Source: Roseovarius sp. | GTDB taxonomy: Bacteria; Pseudomonadota; Alphaproteobacteria; Rhodobacterales; Rhodobacteraceae | Length of the DNA: 64,000 nucleotides | Assembly: GCA_021775255.1 (NCBI GenBank) | Contig: JAJFIA010000011.1 | Span: 29,860-93,859 of the forward strand | Reading direction: 5' to 3' | Shown: in pieces, positions 53,447-62,279 of the stretch | How positions within the stretch are numbered: the stretch's first letter is position 1 | Layout: every line of letters begins with the position of its first letter | Translations under genes and position numbers: made by a program | Notes under the pieces: model-generated | The model's database searches: none | What the model saw: the letters and a program-made list of their open reading frames with translations, nothing else | Told to the model about the DNA's origin: nothing

Positions 53447-55441
53447 ATGCCGCAGGCGCATCATACCAGACAAGACCGCCCGGAGAACAAGCCTGATCGC
53501 CCCTGGCTGATCCGGACCTATGCCGGGCATTCCACCGCTGCGGCCTCGAACGCGCTTTATCGAGCCAATCTGGCCAAGGGGCAGACAGGGCTTTCGGTGG
53601 CTTTCGATCTGCCAACGCAGACCGGCTATGACAGTGATCATGTGCTGGCGCGCGGCGAGGTGGGTAAAGTTGGGGTTCCGGTGTGTCATCTGGGCGATAT
53701 GCGGCAGTTGTTTGATCAGATCCCGCTGGAGCAGATGAACACCTCGATGACGATCAATGCCACGGCGCCGTGGCTATTGGCGCTTTATATTGCCGTGGCC
53801 GAGGAGCAGGGCGCGGATGTGGCCGCCCTTCAGGGCACGGTGCAGAACGACCTGATCAAGGAATACCTGAGCCGCGGCACCTATATCTGCCCGCCTCGTC
53901 CCAGCCTCAAGATGATCGGCGACGTGGCGGAATATTGCTATGAAAACCTGCCGAAATGGAACCCGATGAATGTGTGTTCCTATCACCTGCAGGAGGCCGG
54001 CGCGACACCGGAACAGGAGCTGGCCTTTGCCCTGGCCACGGCGATTGCGGTGCTGGATGAGTTGCAGGGTCGCGTGCCGGCCAAGGATTTTCCCAAGCTG
54101 GTGGGGCGGATTTCGTTTTTTGTCAATGCGGGTATCCGGTTTGTCACCGAGATGTGCAAGATGCGGGCGTTTGTCGATCTGTGGGATGAGATTACGGCGG
54201 AGCGTTACGGTGTGGCGGATGCCAAATTGCGCCGGTTTCGCTACGGGGTGCAGGTCAATTCACTGGGCCTGACCGAGCAGCAGCCGGAAAATAACGTCTA
54301 CCGGATCTTGCTTGAGATGCTGGCGGTGACCTTGTCGAAGAAAGCCCGGGCACGGGCGGTGCAACTGCCCGCGTGGAACGAGGCATTGGGCCTGCCGCGC
54401 CCATGGGATCAGCAATGGTCGATGCGGATGCAGCAGATTTTGGCCTATGAGACGGATTTGCTGGAATATGACGATCTGTTTGAGGGGAATCCGGCGGTGG
54501 AGCGCAAGGTTGAAGCCCTGAAAGAGGGCGCGCGCCATGAGCTGGCCAGTTTGGACAGCATGGGCGGGGCCATCGGCGCGATTGATTATATGAAGGCGCG
54601 GCTGGTGGATAGCAATGCCGAGCGGCTGGGGCGGATTGAACGCAATGAAACCGTGGTGGTGGGGGTCAATCGCTGGACCGAAGGCGAGGTTAGCCCGTTG
54701 CTGAGCGCAGGCGGGATCATGGTGGTTGATCCGGCGGTTGAGACGGAACAGACCGGGCGCTTGAACGACTGGCGCGCGGGGCGTGATGCAGGTGCGGTTG
54801 CCATGGCGCTGACAGCGTTGCGGGCGGCGGCCAAAGCCGGTGAAAACATCATGGGCCCGTCGATTGCGGCAGCCAGGGCCGGTGTGACCACCGGCGAATG
54901 GGCGGCCGAGATGCGGCAGGTTCATGGGGAATATCGCGGGCCGACAGGCGTGTCGGACAGCCCGTCAAACAAGACCGAGGGGCTGGAGGATATTCGCGAA
55001 GCGGTGGATGCGGTCAGCGACAGGCTGGGACGGCGATTGAAATTTCTCATGGGCAAGCCGGGGCTTGACGGCCATTCCAACGGGGCCGAGCAGATTGCAT
55101 TCCGTGCCCGTGATTGCGGCATTGATATTGCCTATGAGGGCATTCGCCTGACGCCTGATGAGATTGTGACTGCGGCGCTTGAAGAGGGCGCGGATGTGGT
55201 GGGGCTGTCGATCCTGTCGGGTTCGCATTTACCGCTGGTTGAGGATTTGATGGCCAGGATGCTTGAGGCGGGGCTGGAGGATGTGCCGGTGATCGTGGGC
55301 GGGATTATTCCCGAAGAGGATGCCAGGCGCCTGAAGGATATGGGCGTGGCGCGGATCTATACGCCTAAGGATTTTGAATTGAATGCGATCATGATGGATA
55401 TTGTCGCATTGGCAGGTGACAGGGCTGTGGCGGCAGAGTAA
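53447..55441 (+). CDS. ecm: Ethylmalonyl-CoA mutase
   Basis: A 664-residue adenosylcobalamin-dependent mutase that converts ethylmalonyl-CoA to methylsuccinyl-CoA. The N-terminal substrate barrel (FDLPTQTGYDSDH, the TSMTINATAPW block, GTVQNDLIKEYLSRGTYICPP) is joined to a C-terminal B12-binding domain with the D541-x-H543-x2-G546 motif (KPGLDGHSNG). The single-chain form distinguishes it from two-subunit methylmalonyl-CoA mutases. The ATG at 53447 has GAGG nine bases before it; the frame opens at 53426. It belongs with ccr in the ethylmalonyl-CoA pathway. Confidence 0.96.
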   Translation: MPQAHHTRQDRPENKPDRPWLIRTYAGHSTAAASNALYRANLAKGQTGLSVAFDLPTQTGYDSDHVLARGEVGKVGVPVCHLGDMRQLFDQIPLEQMNTSMTINATAPWLLALYIAVAEEQGADVAALQGTVQNDLIKEYLSRGTYICPPRPSLKMIGDVAEYCYENLPKWNPMNVCSYHLQEAGATPEQELAFALATAIAVLDELQGRVPAKDFPKLVGRISFFVNAGIRFVTEMCKMRAFVDLWDEITAERYGVADAKLRRFRYGVQVNSLGLTEQQPENNVYRILLEMLAVTLSKKARARAVQLPAWNEALGLPRPWDQQWSMRMQQILAYETDLLEYDDLFEGNPAVERKVEALKEGARHELASLDSMGGAIGAIDYMKARLVDSNAERLGRIERNETVVVGVNRWTEGEVSPLLSAGGIMVVDPAVETEQTGRLNDWRAGRDAGAVAMALTALRAAAKAGENIMGPSIAAARAGVTTGEWAAEMRQVHGEYRGPTGVSDSPSNKTEGLEDIREAVDAVSDRLGRRLKFLMGKPGLDGHSNGAEQIAFRARDCGIDIAYEGIRLTPDEIVTAALEEGADVVGLSILSGSHLPLVEDLMARMLEAGLEDVPVIVGGIIPEEDARRLKDMGVARIYTPKDFELNAIMMDIVALAGDRAVAAE

Positions 55442-55506
55442 TAAACCCCACGCGCGGGCCTTTGTGCCGGGGCAATAAGGTTTTTATACGCAGAGGAAAG
55501 CAAGAG

Positions 55507-55947
55507 ATGACCGTGGAAATCAGGCCCATTCAGCCCTCAGATAAAGCCGCCTGGCGCGCCTTGTGGAAATCTTATCTTGAGTTTTATGAAAGCTCCGTGT
55601 CGGATGCGGTTTATGACACCACATTTGCGCGGCTCTGCTCAAAGGATCATCCCAACCAGAACGGGCTGTTGGCGCTACTAGACGGCACGCCCATTGGCCT
55701 GGTGCATTACATCTATCACCCCCATAACTGGCGGCTGGATGAGGTGTGTTATTTGCAGGATTTATATGCGGATCCGGGCGTGCGGGGCACTGGCGTGGGG
55801 CGCAAACTGATCGAAGCGGTGTATGCGGCCGCCGATACCGATGGCCGCCCGTCGGTTTATTGGCTGACGCAGGATTTCAATGCCGAGGCGCGCAAATTAT
55901 ATGACCGGATCGCGACCCTCACGCCGTTTATCAAATACGCGCGTTAA
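55507..55947 (+). CDS. GNAT family N-acetyltransferase
   Basis: A 146-residue GNAT protein: EIRPIQPSDKAAWRALW, then the acetyl-CoA loop DLYADPGVRGTGVGRKLIEAVY and YWLTQDFNAEARKLYDRIA. Acceptor unknown. The ATG at 55507 has AGAGGAAAG before it. It follows ecm by 65 bp on the same strand. Its stop touches a long hairpin element shared with convergent recR. Confidence 0.9.
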   Translation: MTVEIRPIQPSDKAAWRALWKSYLEFYESSVSDAVYDTTFARLCSKDHPNQNGLLALLDGTPIGLVHYIYHPHNWRLDEVCYLQDLYADPGVRGTGVGRKLIEAVYAAADTDGRPSVYWLTQDFNAEARKLYDRIATLTPFIKYAR

Positions 55948-56056
55948 AGCGTATCCAATCAAATCGCATTCATCCGGCACCCCGAACGTGTTATGCAGGC
56001 AAACACTGCCTCGGGGTGCCGGATGAATTTTTGAACCCAGTTGGATTGGAAACGCT
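55948..56056. repeat. Nested long hairpin filling the gap between GNAT gene and recR
   Basis: Outer arms 55948-55960 and 56044-56056 pair with one mismatch (AGCGTATCCAATC with GATTGGAAACGCT). Inside, 55968-55985 and 56011-56028 are perfect 18-bp complements. The element spans the whole intergenic gap, from the base after one stop codon to the base before the other. It probably terminates both genes and its AGCGT / ACGCT ends resemble the elements near 20459 and 21209. Confidence 0.85.
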
Positions 56057-56650
56057 CTAAAGTTCTTTGCGGGCGGTGAGGGCGGCGCTGATGGTGCCGT
56101 CATCAAGATAATCCAATTCGCCGCCGATGGGGACGCCCTGAGCAAGGGAGGTAAGCCGCACCTGTGCCTCAAGCTGATCGGCGATGTAATGCGCTGTGGT
56201 CTGGCCATCTATTGTCATGTTGAGGGCGAGGATGACTTCGGTGATGCTTTCTTGTGCGATCCGCCCGATCAGGCGCGGGATGCGGAGTTGTTCGGGGCCG
56301 ACCTGATCAAGCGCACTTAGCGTACCGCCGAGCACATGGTAGCGGCCTTTGAAGGCCCCCGCGCGCTCCATCGCCCAAAGATCGGCCACGTCTTCGACCA
56401 CGCAAAGCAGGCCGTTGGCGCGTTTTTCGGAGGCGCAGATATCGCAAATATCCGTAGTGCCGATATTGCCGCAGATGCCGCATTCACGCGCCGTGGCGGC
56501 AACGGTTTGCAGAATGTCGGCCAAAGGGATCAGTAGCAGCTCGCGTTTGCGGATGAGATGCAGCACCGCGCGCCGCGCCGAGCGGGGGCCGAGGCCGGGG
56601 AGTTTGGCCATCATTTCGATCAGGGCGTCGATGTCGCGGGTGCTGTTCAA
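56057..56650 (-). CDS. recR: Recombination mediator protein RecR
   Basis: A 197-residue RecR. The N-terminal helix-hairpin-helix ([17 protein letters not shown]), the Cys4 zinc finger ([16 protein letters not shown]), and the Toprim domain ([16 protein letters not shown] to [18 protein letters not shown]) are in order. RecR acts with RecF and RecO in loading RecA at gaps. ybaB lies upstream on the same strand, the usual pair; dnaX is not found next to it here. Confidence 0.96.
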   Translation of the reverse strand: MNSTRDIDALIEMMAKLPGLGPRSARRAVLHLIRKRELLLIPLADILQTVAATARECGICGNIGTTDICDICASEKRANGLLCVVEDVADLWAMERAGAFKGRYHVLGGTLSALDQVGPEQLRIPRLIGRIAQESITEVILALNMTIDGQTTAHYIADQLEAQVRLTSLAQGVPIGGELDYLDDGTISAALTARKEL

Positions 56651-56706
56651 ACGGCGGCTCCGGGGGGTGAGGGCGGATTTGAGTATTTGGGGAAAAATGA
56701 AAGGGC

Positions 56707-57051
56707 TTAGAACGGCAGGTCCATGTCTTTGGGCAGGCCCATGCCTTCGGTGATCTTGCTCATTTCCTGTTTTGCGCGCTCACCCGCCTTGGATTGGGCA
56801 TCTTTGATGGCGGCGAGGATCAGGTCTTCGACCACTTCCTTGTCGTCGGTGTTGAAGATCGAGGGGTCAATATCCAGCGATTTCAGCTCGCCCTTGGCGG
56901 TGGCCACGGCTTTGACGAGGCCCGCACCACTTTCGCCGGTGACCAGGACATTGTGCATTTCTTCCTGCAAGCTGGCCATTTTGGATTGCATTTCCTGCGC
57001 GGCCTTCATCATTTTGGCCATGTCGCCCATCTGGCCCAGTCCTTTGAACAT
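56707..57051 (-). CDS. ybaB: YbaB/EbfC family nucleoid-associated protein
   Basis: A 114-residue DNA-binding protein: [34 protein letters not shown] helical start, a central beta region and a Met-rich C-terminal [12 protein letters not shown]. Family members are dimeric nucleoid-associated proteins. The ATG at 57051 is the family start. It stands 56 bp before recR. Confidence 0.94.
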   Translation of the reverse strand: MFKGLGQMGDMAKMMKAAQEMQSKMASLQEEMHNVLVTGESGAGLVKAVATAKGELKSLDIDPSIFNTDDKEVVEDLILAAIKDAQSKAGERAKQEMSKITEGMGLPKDMDLPF

Positions 57052-57110
57052 GATCGTCTCTCCGGTTTGTTTTTGCCTAGATACGGGCGGCTGGGCCATT
57101 GCACAAGGGA

Positions 57111-57953
57111 TCAGCGACCGTGAGTTTGATCATAGCCGTTCTTTGGCGGGCTTTGCCAGCCTGTGAGGGAGCCAGCCTCAGGGGTAAAAACCTCAACCAG
57201 CAAGGGATAACAGGCGGCTTCATCGCTGGAATGCCCGGTGGAGCAATTGCCGCCGGGGCAGGCGGATAAGGCACCGAGAAGATCAATTTCGGCAAAAAAC
57301 TCGAGGTAATCACCGGGGCGCACCGGGCTGGCTTTCATGAAATACTGGCCGGTGTCGCGGGTAAAGCCGGTACACATGAAGACATTGAGCACATCATGGA
57401 TATGCGGCTCGGCTTGGGCAAGGCTCATGCCGGTTTCATCGGCCAGAGCGCGGATGAGGTTGGAATGGCAGCAATGGTGATACTGCGTGCCCGCCAGCAG
57501 ATTGCCGGTATAGGGATCGCAGCGGGTGCCGATCACGTCATGCACCGAGCCGCCGTATTGATCAATGCCGTACCAGCCCAATGTATCGGCCGTGATCGTG
57601 GCCATCGGGCGCAGGCAGGGGAAGCTTGACCACAGGCGCTCGCCGGTGGTGATATGGGTGCCGTGCAGGGCGCGGGTTTTGCCGGAATAGAAGCGCTCGG
57701 AAAGGTCATGGGCGTTCCACAGGTTGAGATCACCCACCTGCGGCCCCTCCACCGAGGTGATGCGAAAGAACTGCCCGGCATTGACATGAAAACAGGCGGC
57801 CTCGCGCGCCGGGATAATCACCTCGTTGATTTTTTGCGCGGTTTCGCGGGCCGCGCTGTAAAGCGGCATATCCGGCTTTGGCAAAGTCTCGTTCGGATAG
57901 CAGATCACCGGCCTGATGGCCTGGCGGGCTTTGGAATCGGCGGGGAGTGTCAC
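57111..57953 (-). CDS. DUF1989/urea-carboxylase-associated family protein
   Basis: A 280-residue protein of the DUF1989 family: IPAREAACFHVNAGQFFRI, VEGPQVGDLNLWNAHDLSERF, then HHCCHSNL and SACPGGNCS with several conserved Cys and His that could bind metal. Members are linked to urea or amide nitrogen metabolism, but the reaction is not settled. The start is GTG at 57953 with GAGGT 7 nt before it; an upstream ATG (57995) lacks a ribosome site and adds non-family residues. Confidence 0.85.
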   Translation of the reverse strand: MTLPADSKARQAIRPVICYPNETLPKPDMPLYSAARETAQKINEVIIPAREAACFHVNAGQFFRITSVEGPQVGDLNLWNAHDLSERFYSGKTRALHGTHITTGERLWSSFPCLRPMATITADTLGWYGIDQYGGSVHDVIGTRCDPYTGNLLAGTQYHHCCHSNLIRALADETGMSLAQAEPHIHDVLNVFMCTGFTRDTGQYFMKASPVRPGDYLEFFAEIDLLGALSACPGGNCSTGHSSDEAACYPLLVEVFTPEAGSLTGWQSPPKNGYDQTHGR

Positions 57954-58121
57954 CTGAATAACCTCAAGTATATATCTGGATTTACAATCATGCACAGATT
58001 AAGCGCAGCAGACAGGGAATGTTTGTGCGCATGTGCACATAAGATGTTTGTGGCTTTACATGCGGTTGTAATCCATCGCCGCAATCATAGCTATGCAGCC
58101 GGTTGAGATAATTTCAAATGA

Positions 58122-59534
58122 TTGAGACAAGCAGTGCCCGGCCAGAATAATGCAAGTTTTACCAATGGCAGTCTGATGCGCCATGTCTCGGTGATGTCGT
58201 TCACGGCGAGCATCGGGTTGATGGCGGTTTTTGCCGTTGATCTGGTGGACATCATTTTCATTTCCATGCTGGGGCATGAGGCCCTGGCGGCTGCGGCGGG
58301 CTATGCCAGCACGATCATGCTGTTTGCCAGTGCCATCAATATCGGCCTTTCCATTGCTGCGGGCGCGCTTGTCTCCAAGGCCATTGGGGCGGGCGAGCAT
58401 GAGGACGGGCGGGAATATGCCAGCTCTGTGCTGGTTTTTGCCGTGCTCACGGGCGTGCTTGTGCCGCTGCTGGCGCTGCCCAATATCGGTTTTCTGCTCA
58501 AGCTGATCGGGGCAAGGGGCGCTGTGGCGGAGCAGGCCGCCAGCTATCTTTGGATCATCTTGCCGACCACAATGGTATCGGGGATGGCGATGGTTGCAGT
58601 GGCGGTGTTGCGGGCCCATGGCGATGGCAGGCGGGCGATGTATCCGTCTTTGGCCGGTGGGGTGGTGAATGCCGCCCTTGACCCGATTTTGATCTTTATG
58701 CTGAGTATGGGATTGCAAGGTGCTGCATTTGCCACCGTTTTGGCGCGGTTCATGACGCTTGCGGTGGCGCTTTACCCGGCAATCCGGCGCTATGAGGCAT
58801 TCAGTATTCCCAGACTTGCTTGTGTGAAACGCGACATCCTTGAAGCGACGCGCATTGCCGTACCTGCGGTTCTGAGCACTGTGGCCACACCGGTGGGCGC
58901 GGCGATAGTCACGCGGGAAATGGCCAAGCATGGCTCGGATGCCGTGGCAGGGATTGCGGTGATCAACCGGCTGGTGCCGGTCGTGTTTGCGGTAGTGTTT
59001 GCGCTTTCAGGGGCGATCGGGCCGATTATAGGGCAAAATTTTGGGGCCGGGCTGACCCACCGCGTACGTGAGACCTTTCTGGGCGGGCTGAAATTTACGG
59101 CGATTTATGTGATTGGTGCGGCCGGGCTGCTGTTCATCTTCCGGGGGCAGATTGCCGAGCTGTTCAATGCCACTGACGCCACCCGATCCTTGTTGTTTCT
59201 ATTTTGCGGGCCGTTGGCGCTGGCGTCGTTTTTCAACGGGGCGATTTATGTCTCGAACGCCTCGTTCAACAATCTTGGGCATCCGGGATATTCCACCTGG
59301 GTGAACTGGGGGCGCAATACCATTGGGGTCTGGCCGCTGGCCATTATCGGGTCGGCCTATTGGGGCGCGCCGGGGGTTTTGATAGGTCAGGCGCTGGGCG
59401 GGGTTATTTTTGCCGCAATAGCCATATGGCTGAGCCTGCGGGTGATTGAAAATCCGCAAGACAGCGTGGTGCAGCCCTATTTCCGTTTCCGCCAGCAGCG
59501 GATGCAGGTGCTTTGCGGGCGTTGCAACCGCTGA
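58122..59534 (+). CDS. MATE-family multidrug efflux transporter
   Basis: A 470-residue transporter with about twelve transmembrane helices in two MATE halves (DLVDIIFISMLGHEALAAAAGYAS and the second-half VAGIAVINRLVPVVFAVVFALSGAIGPIIGQNFGAG). It exports cationic compounds with Na or H exchange. The apparent start is TTG at 58122; GTG at 58134 and ATG at 58176 are alternatives, and no clear ribosome site decides. It ends 2 bp before the convergent PLP enzyme gene. Confidence 0.9.
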   Translation: MRQAVPGQNNASFTNGSLMRHVSVMSFTASIGLMAVFAVDLVDIIFISMLGHEALAAAAGYASTIMLFASAINIGLSIAAGALVSKAIGAGEHEDGREYASSVLVFAVLTGVLVPLLALPNIGFLLKLIGARGAVAEQAASYLWIILPTTMVSGMAMVAVAVLRAHGDGRRAMYPSLAGGVVNAALDPILIFMLSMGLQGAAFATVLARFMTLAVALYPAIRRYEAFSIPRLACVKRDILEATRIAVPAVLSTVATPVGAAIVTREMAKHGSDAVAGIAVINRLVPVVFAVVFALSGAIGPIIGQNFGAGLTHRVRETFLGGLKFTAIYVIGAAGLLFIFRGQIAELFNATDATRSLLFLFCGPLALASFFNGAIYVSNASFNNLGHPGYSTWVNWGRNTIGVWPLAIIGSAYWGAPGVLIGQALGGVIFAAIAIWLSLRVIENPQDSVVQPYFRFRQQRMQVLCGRCNR

Positions 59535-59536
59535 AT

Positions 59537-60529
59537 TCAGAGTTCATCGGCATAGGCAAAAAGGGCCGGTTGCCCGCCGGTGTGCCAGAATAACACGCGC
59601 TTGCCCTGCAACTTTTGGGCCGCGCTGATGAGACCTGACATAACCTTGCCGGTATAAACCGGATCAAGCAAAACCCCATCGCATTCAGCAGCGCGCCTGA
59701 TGGCGTTTTTGGTTTCTTCGTTCATGCGGCCATAGCCCGGGGCAAGAGCGCTGCCATCAAGGCGGATGTCTTTCTCTGTCACCGGGTTGGGCATGTCGAG
59801 CAGGGTGCTGAGATCCTCAAGCCGTTGGCGGACACGGGCAGTTTGCTGTGTGCGGTCGCGGCGCACGCAGATGCCGGTGATTGGGGTTTCATCGTCAAGT
59901 GCGCGCAGGCCGAAAAGCAATCCGCAATGAGTGAGGGCCGAGCCTGAGGCGATGAAAATCTCATCATATTCCTTCCCTTGTGTGATCAGCTCCAATGCGG
60001 CCTGAGCATAGCCCAAAGCGCCTGTGGGTGGCTGATCCGCTGATAGGGGGATGATGAACGGGGTCTCGCCTTTTGCCGTTAAACCTTCTGCAATGGTGCG
60101 TAAATTGGCATCGGCCCCGGCCTCATCTTCGCCGTCGGGATAGCTGTGGAGCGTGGCCCCAAGCAGATGATCGAGCAGGGCATTGCCGTTGCTGTGGTGA
60201 AGTGCGGAGGGGTTTTTCACCCGCTCTTCCATCTGGATATGACAGCCAAGCCCGAGTTTCGCGGCCATGGCTGCGGTGGTGCGGGTGAAATTGGATTGTA
60301 CCGCGCCGGTGATCAGCACCTGCGTGGCTTTTGCGACCTGCGCCTTGCCAAGGTAATATTCAAGCTGGCGCACTTTGTTGCCGCCCATGGCAATGCCGGT
60401 GCAATCATCGCGTTTGATCCACAGATCAAGGCCGAGCTGAGCACCAAGATTTGGCATCGGCTCAAGCGGGGTGGGCAGGTGGCCCATTGCCACGCGCGGA
60501 TGTTTTGACAGTTGGGTGTGCAGGCTCAT
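59537..60529 (-). CDS. PLP-dependent D-cysteine desulfhydrase / L-cysteate lyase family enzyme
   Basis: A 330-residue fold type II PLP enzyme of the ACC-deaminase/D-cysteine desulfhydrase family. The PLP lysine is in GGNKVRQLEYY, GAVQSNFTRTTAAMAAKLG and ASGSALTHCGLLFGL are the cofactor-binding blocks, and HTGGQPALFAY closes the protein. It may release H2S from D-cysteine. The roseobacter enzyme CuyA, which removes sulfite from L-cysteate, belongs to the same family, so that activity is an alternative. Coupled by ATGA to the AhpD-like gene upstream. Confidence 0.88.
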   Translation of the reverse strand: MSLHTQLSKHPRVAMGHLPTPLEPMPNLGAQLGLDLWIKRDDCTGIAMGGNKVRQLEYYLGKAQVAKATQVLITGAVQSNFTRTTAAMAAKLGLGCHIQMEERVKNPSALHHSNGNALLDHLLGATLHSYPDGEDEAGADANLRTIAEGLTAKGETPFIIPLSADQPPTGALGYAQAALELITQGKEYDEIFIASGSALTHCGLLFGLRALDDETPITGICVRRDRTQQTARVRQRLEDLSTLLDMPNPVTEKDIRLDGSALAPGYGRMNEETKNAIRRAAECDGVLLDPVYTGKVMSGLISAAQKLQGKRVLFWHTGGQPALFAYADEL

Positions 60530-61131
60530 TCGCGTTTCTTGTCGCGGGCAAGGGCCGCTACGCGGTCGCCGTAATCGCTGTAAGATCTGGCCTGATCCTC
60601 AGGCCGGGAGCCTGTCGCAGGGTGTGAACCCGGCGCGTGCGCATAATCGAAATTGATCCCGACGCCTTCGATGATGCGGTTCATCATGTTGAAAAGCGCG
60701 CAGATCTGCACTGCCTCGTAAAGTGCTGTCTCGGACCAGCCGGCATCATAGACGGCGAGCGCGTCGGCCTCGGTCAGGCGGCTGGGCAGGGTGTTGAGCT
60801 TGGCGGCATAGGCCAGCAGCGGGCGCAGCTTATCCTCGACCGGGGCGCTGTCAAAATCATCTATCAGGGTATCGGCAAGATCAGGGTCAAGTCCGAACAC
60901 TCCGCAATAGACCTTATGACTGCCGGCACAGAAGGTGCAGGCGTTGAGCGCCGAGACATAGGTGGCAATCAGCTCGCGCTCGCCGATAGAGAGATCACCT
61001 TTCCCACGCAGCAAGCCATCGGAATAGGCCATGAGGGGCTGCACGTTTTCGGGGAAAAGCGTGTAGAGATCAGAGAGGTGCGCGGTGTCAGGCAGGCTGG
61101 GCAGGAAGGGCATTTTGGGAACCTCATTCAT
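60526..61131 (-). CDS. AhpD-like peroxidase-related protein (second copy)
   Basis: A 201-residue carboxymuconolactone-decarboxylase/AhpD fold protein. The redox motif is C65-T-F-C68 followed by H72 (NACTFCAGSHK). It probably reduces peroxides or acts on a related substrate. Its stop overlaps the start of the PLP lyase gene (ATGA), so the two are made together; this ties it to cysteine or sulfonate metabolism by position. Distinct from the copy at 37685. Confidence 0.88.
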   Translation of the reverse strand: MNEVPKMPFLPSLPDTAHLSDLYTLFPENVQPLMAYSDGLLRGKGDLSIGERELIATYVSALNACTFCAGSHKVYCGVFGLDPDLADTLIDDFDSAPVEDKLRPLLAYAAKLNTLPSRLTEADALAVYDAGWSETALYEAVQICALFNMMNRIIEGVGINFDYAHAPGSHPATGSRPEDQARSYSDYGDRVAALARDKKRE

Positions 61132-61247
61132 TTATTTTGGCAAGGTTACAGAAAGGCAGGCGGCCTGCAATAAAAGATGTGTTACCGACAGATCACAAGG
61201 TCGTTGGTGAGATAGATATCACCGGCAAGCAATGATTGGTTGAAGCG

Positions 61248-62126
61248 ATGTCGGGCAAGGTCAACATATCAAAACACCCGCTCACGCTGGTTGATTTCTG
61301 TATGGGGGTCACTGTGGCGCTGGTCTGGGGCATGGGGATCGTCTTTTCCAAGGCGGCGATTGCACATTTCCCGCCCATCTTGCTGATGGCATTTCGGTTT
61401 TCGGTGACGGCTTTGGTTCTGGTCTGGTTCGTGCGCCCGCCCCTTGCCCATATGCGGGCGCTGTTTGTGATCGCGCTGATTTCAGCGGCATTGCAATATA
61501 GCCTGACATTTACCGGGCTGAAGGGGCTTGATGCCGGGGTCGCGGCCCTGGTTGTACAGTTGGAAGTGCCGTTTTTGGTGCTGGTCGGTGCGGTAATGCT
61601 GAAAGAAAAGCCGGGAGGGCGCAAATGGGCGGGGATTGCCGTTGCGTTTTTTGGCGTCTATCAGATTGCCGGGCAACCACAGTTTTATGCCGCCTTGGGG
61701 TCGGTTTTGCTGGTGATCTCAGGCGCTTTTGTCTGGGCCGTGGGGCAGGCGATGATCCGCAAGCTTGACGATATTGACGGGCTGACTGTCACCGCCTGGA
61801 TTGCGGTGATGGCGGTGCCGCAACTGTTTGTGGCGTCGCTGGTGGTTGAACGCGACCACTGGCAGGCGATTCAAAGCGCGGGATGGGTGGTTTGGGGGAC
61901 GGTTTTGTATCTCGGGCTGATCATGACCGCGCTGGGCTATGGGCTGTGGTATACGCTGATCCGCCGCAACCCGGTCAATCTGGTTGCGCCATTTTTGCTG
62001 CTGTTGCCGCTTTTTGCAGTACTGGGCGGCGTTGTATTTCTGGGCGAGGTCATGGGGCCGCAAACGATGATCGGTGGTGCCATCGTGATTTTTGGAGTGG
62101 GGATTATCCTGACCGATAGGGGGTGA
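61248..62126 (+). CDS. DMT/EamA family transporter
   Basis: A 292-residue membrane protein with about ten transmembrane helices forming two EamA repeats (VALVWGMGIVFSKAAIAHFPP, and VLLVISGAFVWAVGQAMIRKL). Family members move amino acids or metabolites outward; substrate not readable. The frame opens with TTG at 61236; ATG at 61248 (MSGKVNISKHPL) is preferred. Confidence 0.88.
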   Translation: MSGKVNISKHPLTLVDFCMGVTVALVWGMGIVFSKAAIAHFPPILLMAFRFSVTALVLVWFVRPPLAHMRALFVIALISAALQYSLTFTGLKGLDAGVAALVVQLEVPFLVLVGAVMLKEKPGGRKWAGIAVAFFGVYQIAGQPQFYAALGSVLLVISGAFVWAVGQAMIRKLDDIDGLTVTAWIAVMAVPQLFVASLVVERDHWQAIQSAGWVVWGTVLYLGLIMTALGYGLWYTLIRRNPVNLVAPFLLLLPLFAVLGGVVFLGEVMGPQTMIGGAIVIFGVGIILTDRG

Positions 62127-62239
62127 GACACTCGCCACACTAAATGTTGTGGGGCTTCTGGCCTCAAGTCCAGATATTGAATTCAGTTTTATAGTCAGCT
62201 TGCAAATTGCACCTGTATTTTATACTTTATGCCTATAAC

Positions 62240-62279
62240 CTATAAAATGTGCGACTGAATTACAAAAGGCTATAAAATG
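62240..62279 (+). promoter_or_regulatory. Two CTATAAAATG direct repeats at the fic start
   Basis: CTATAAAATG at 62240-62249 and again at 62270-62279, 30 bp apart; the second contains the fic ATG. The spacing, near three helical turns, and the position would suit autorepression or a start-region control. An AAAGG ribosome site lies just before the second copy. Confidence 0.4.
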
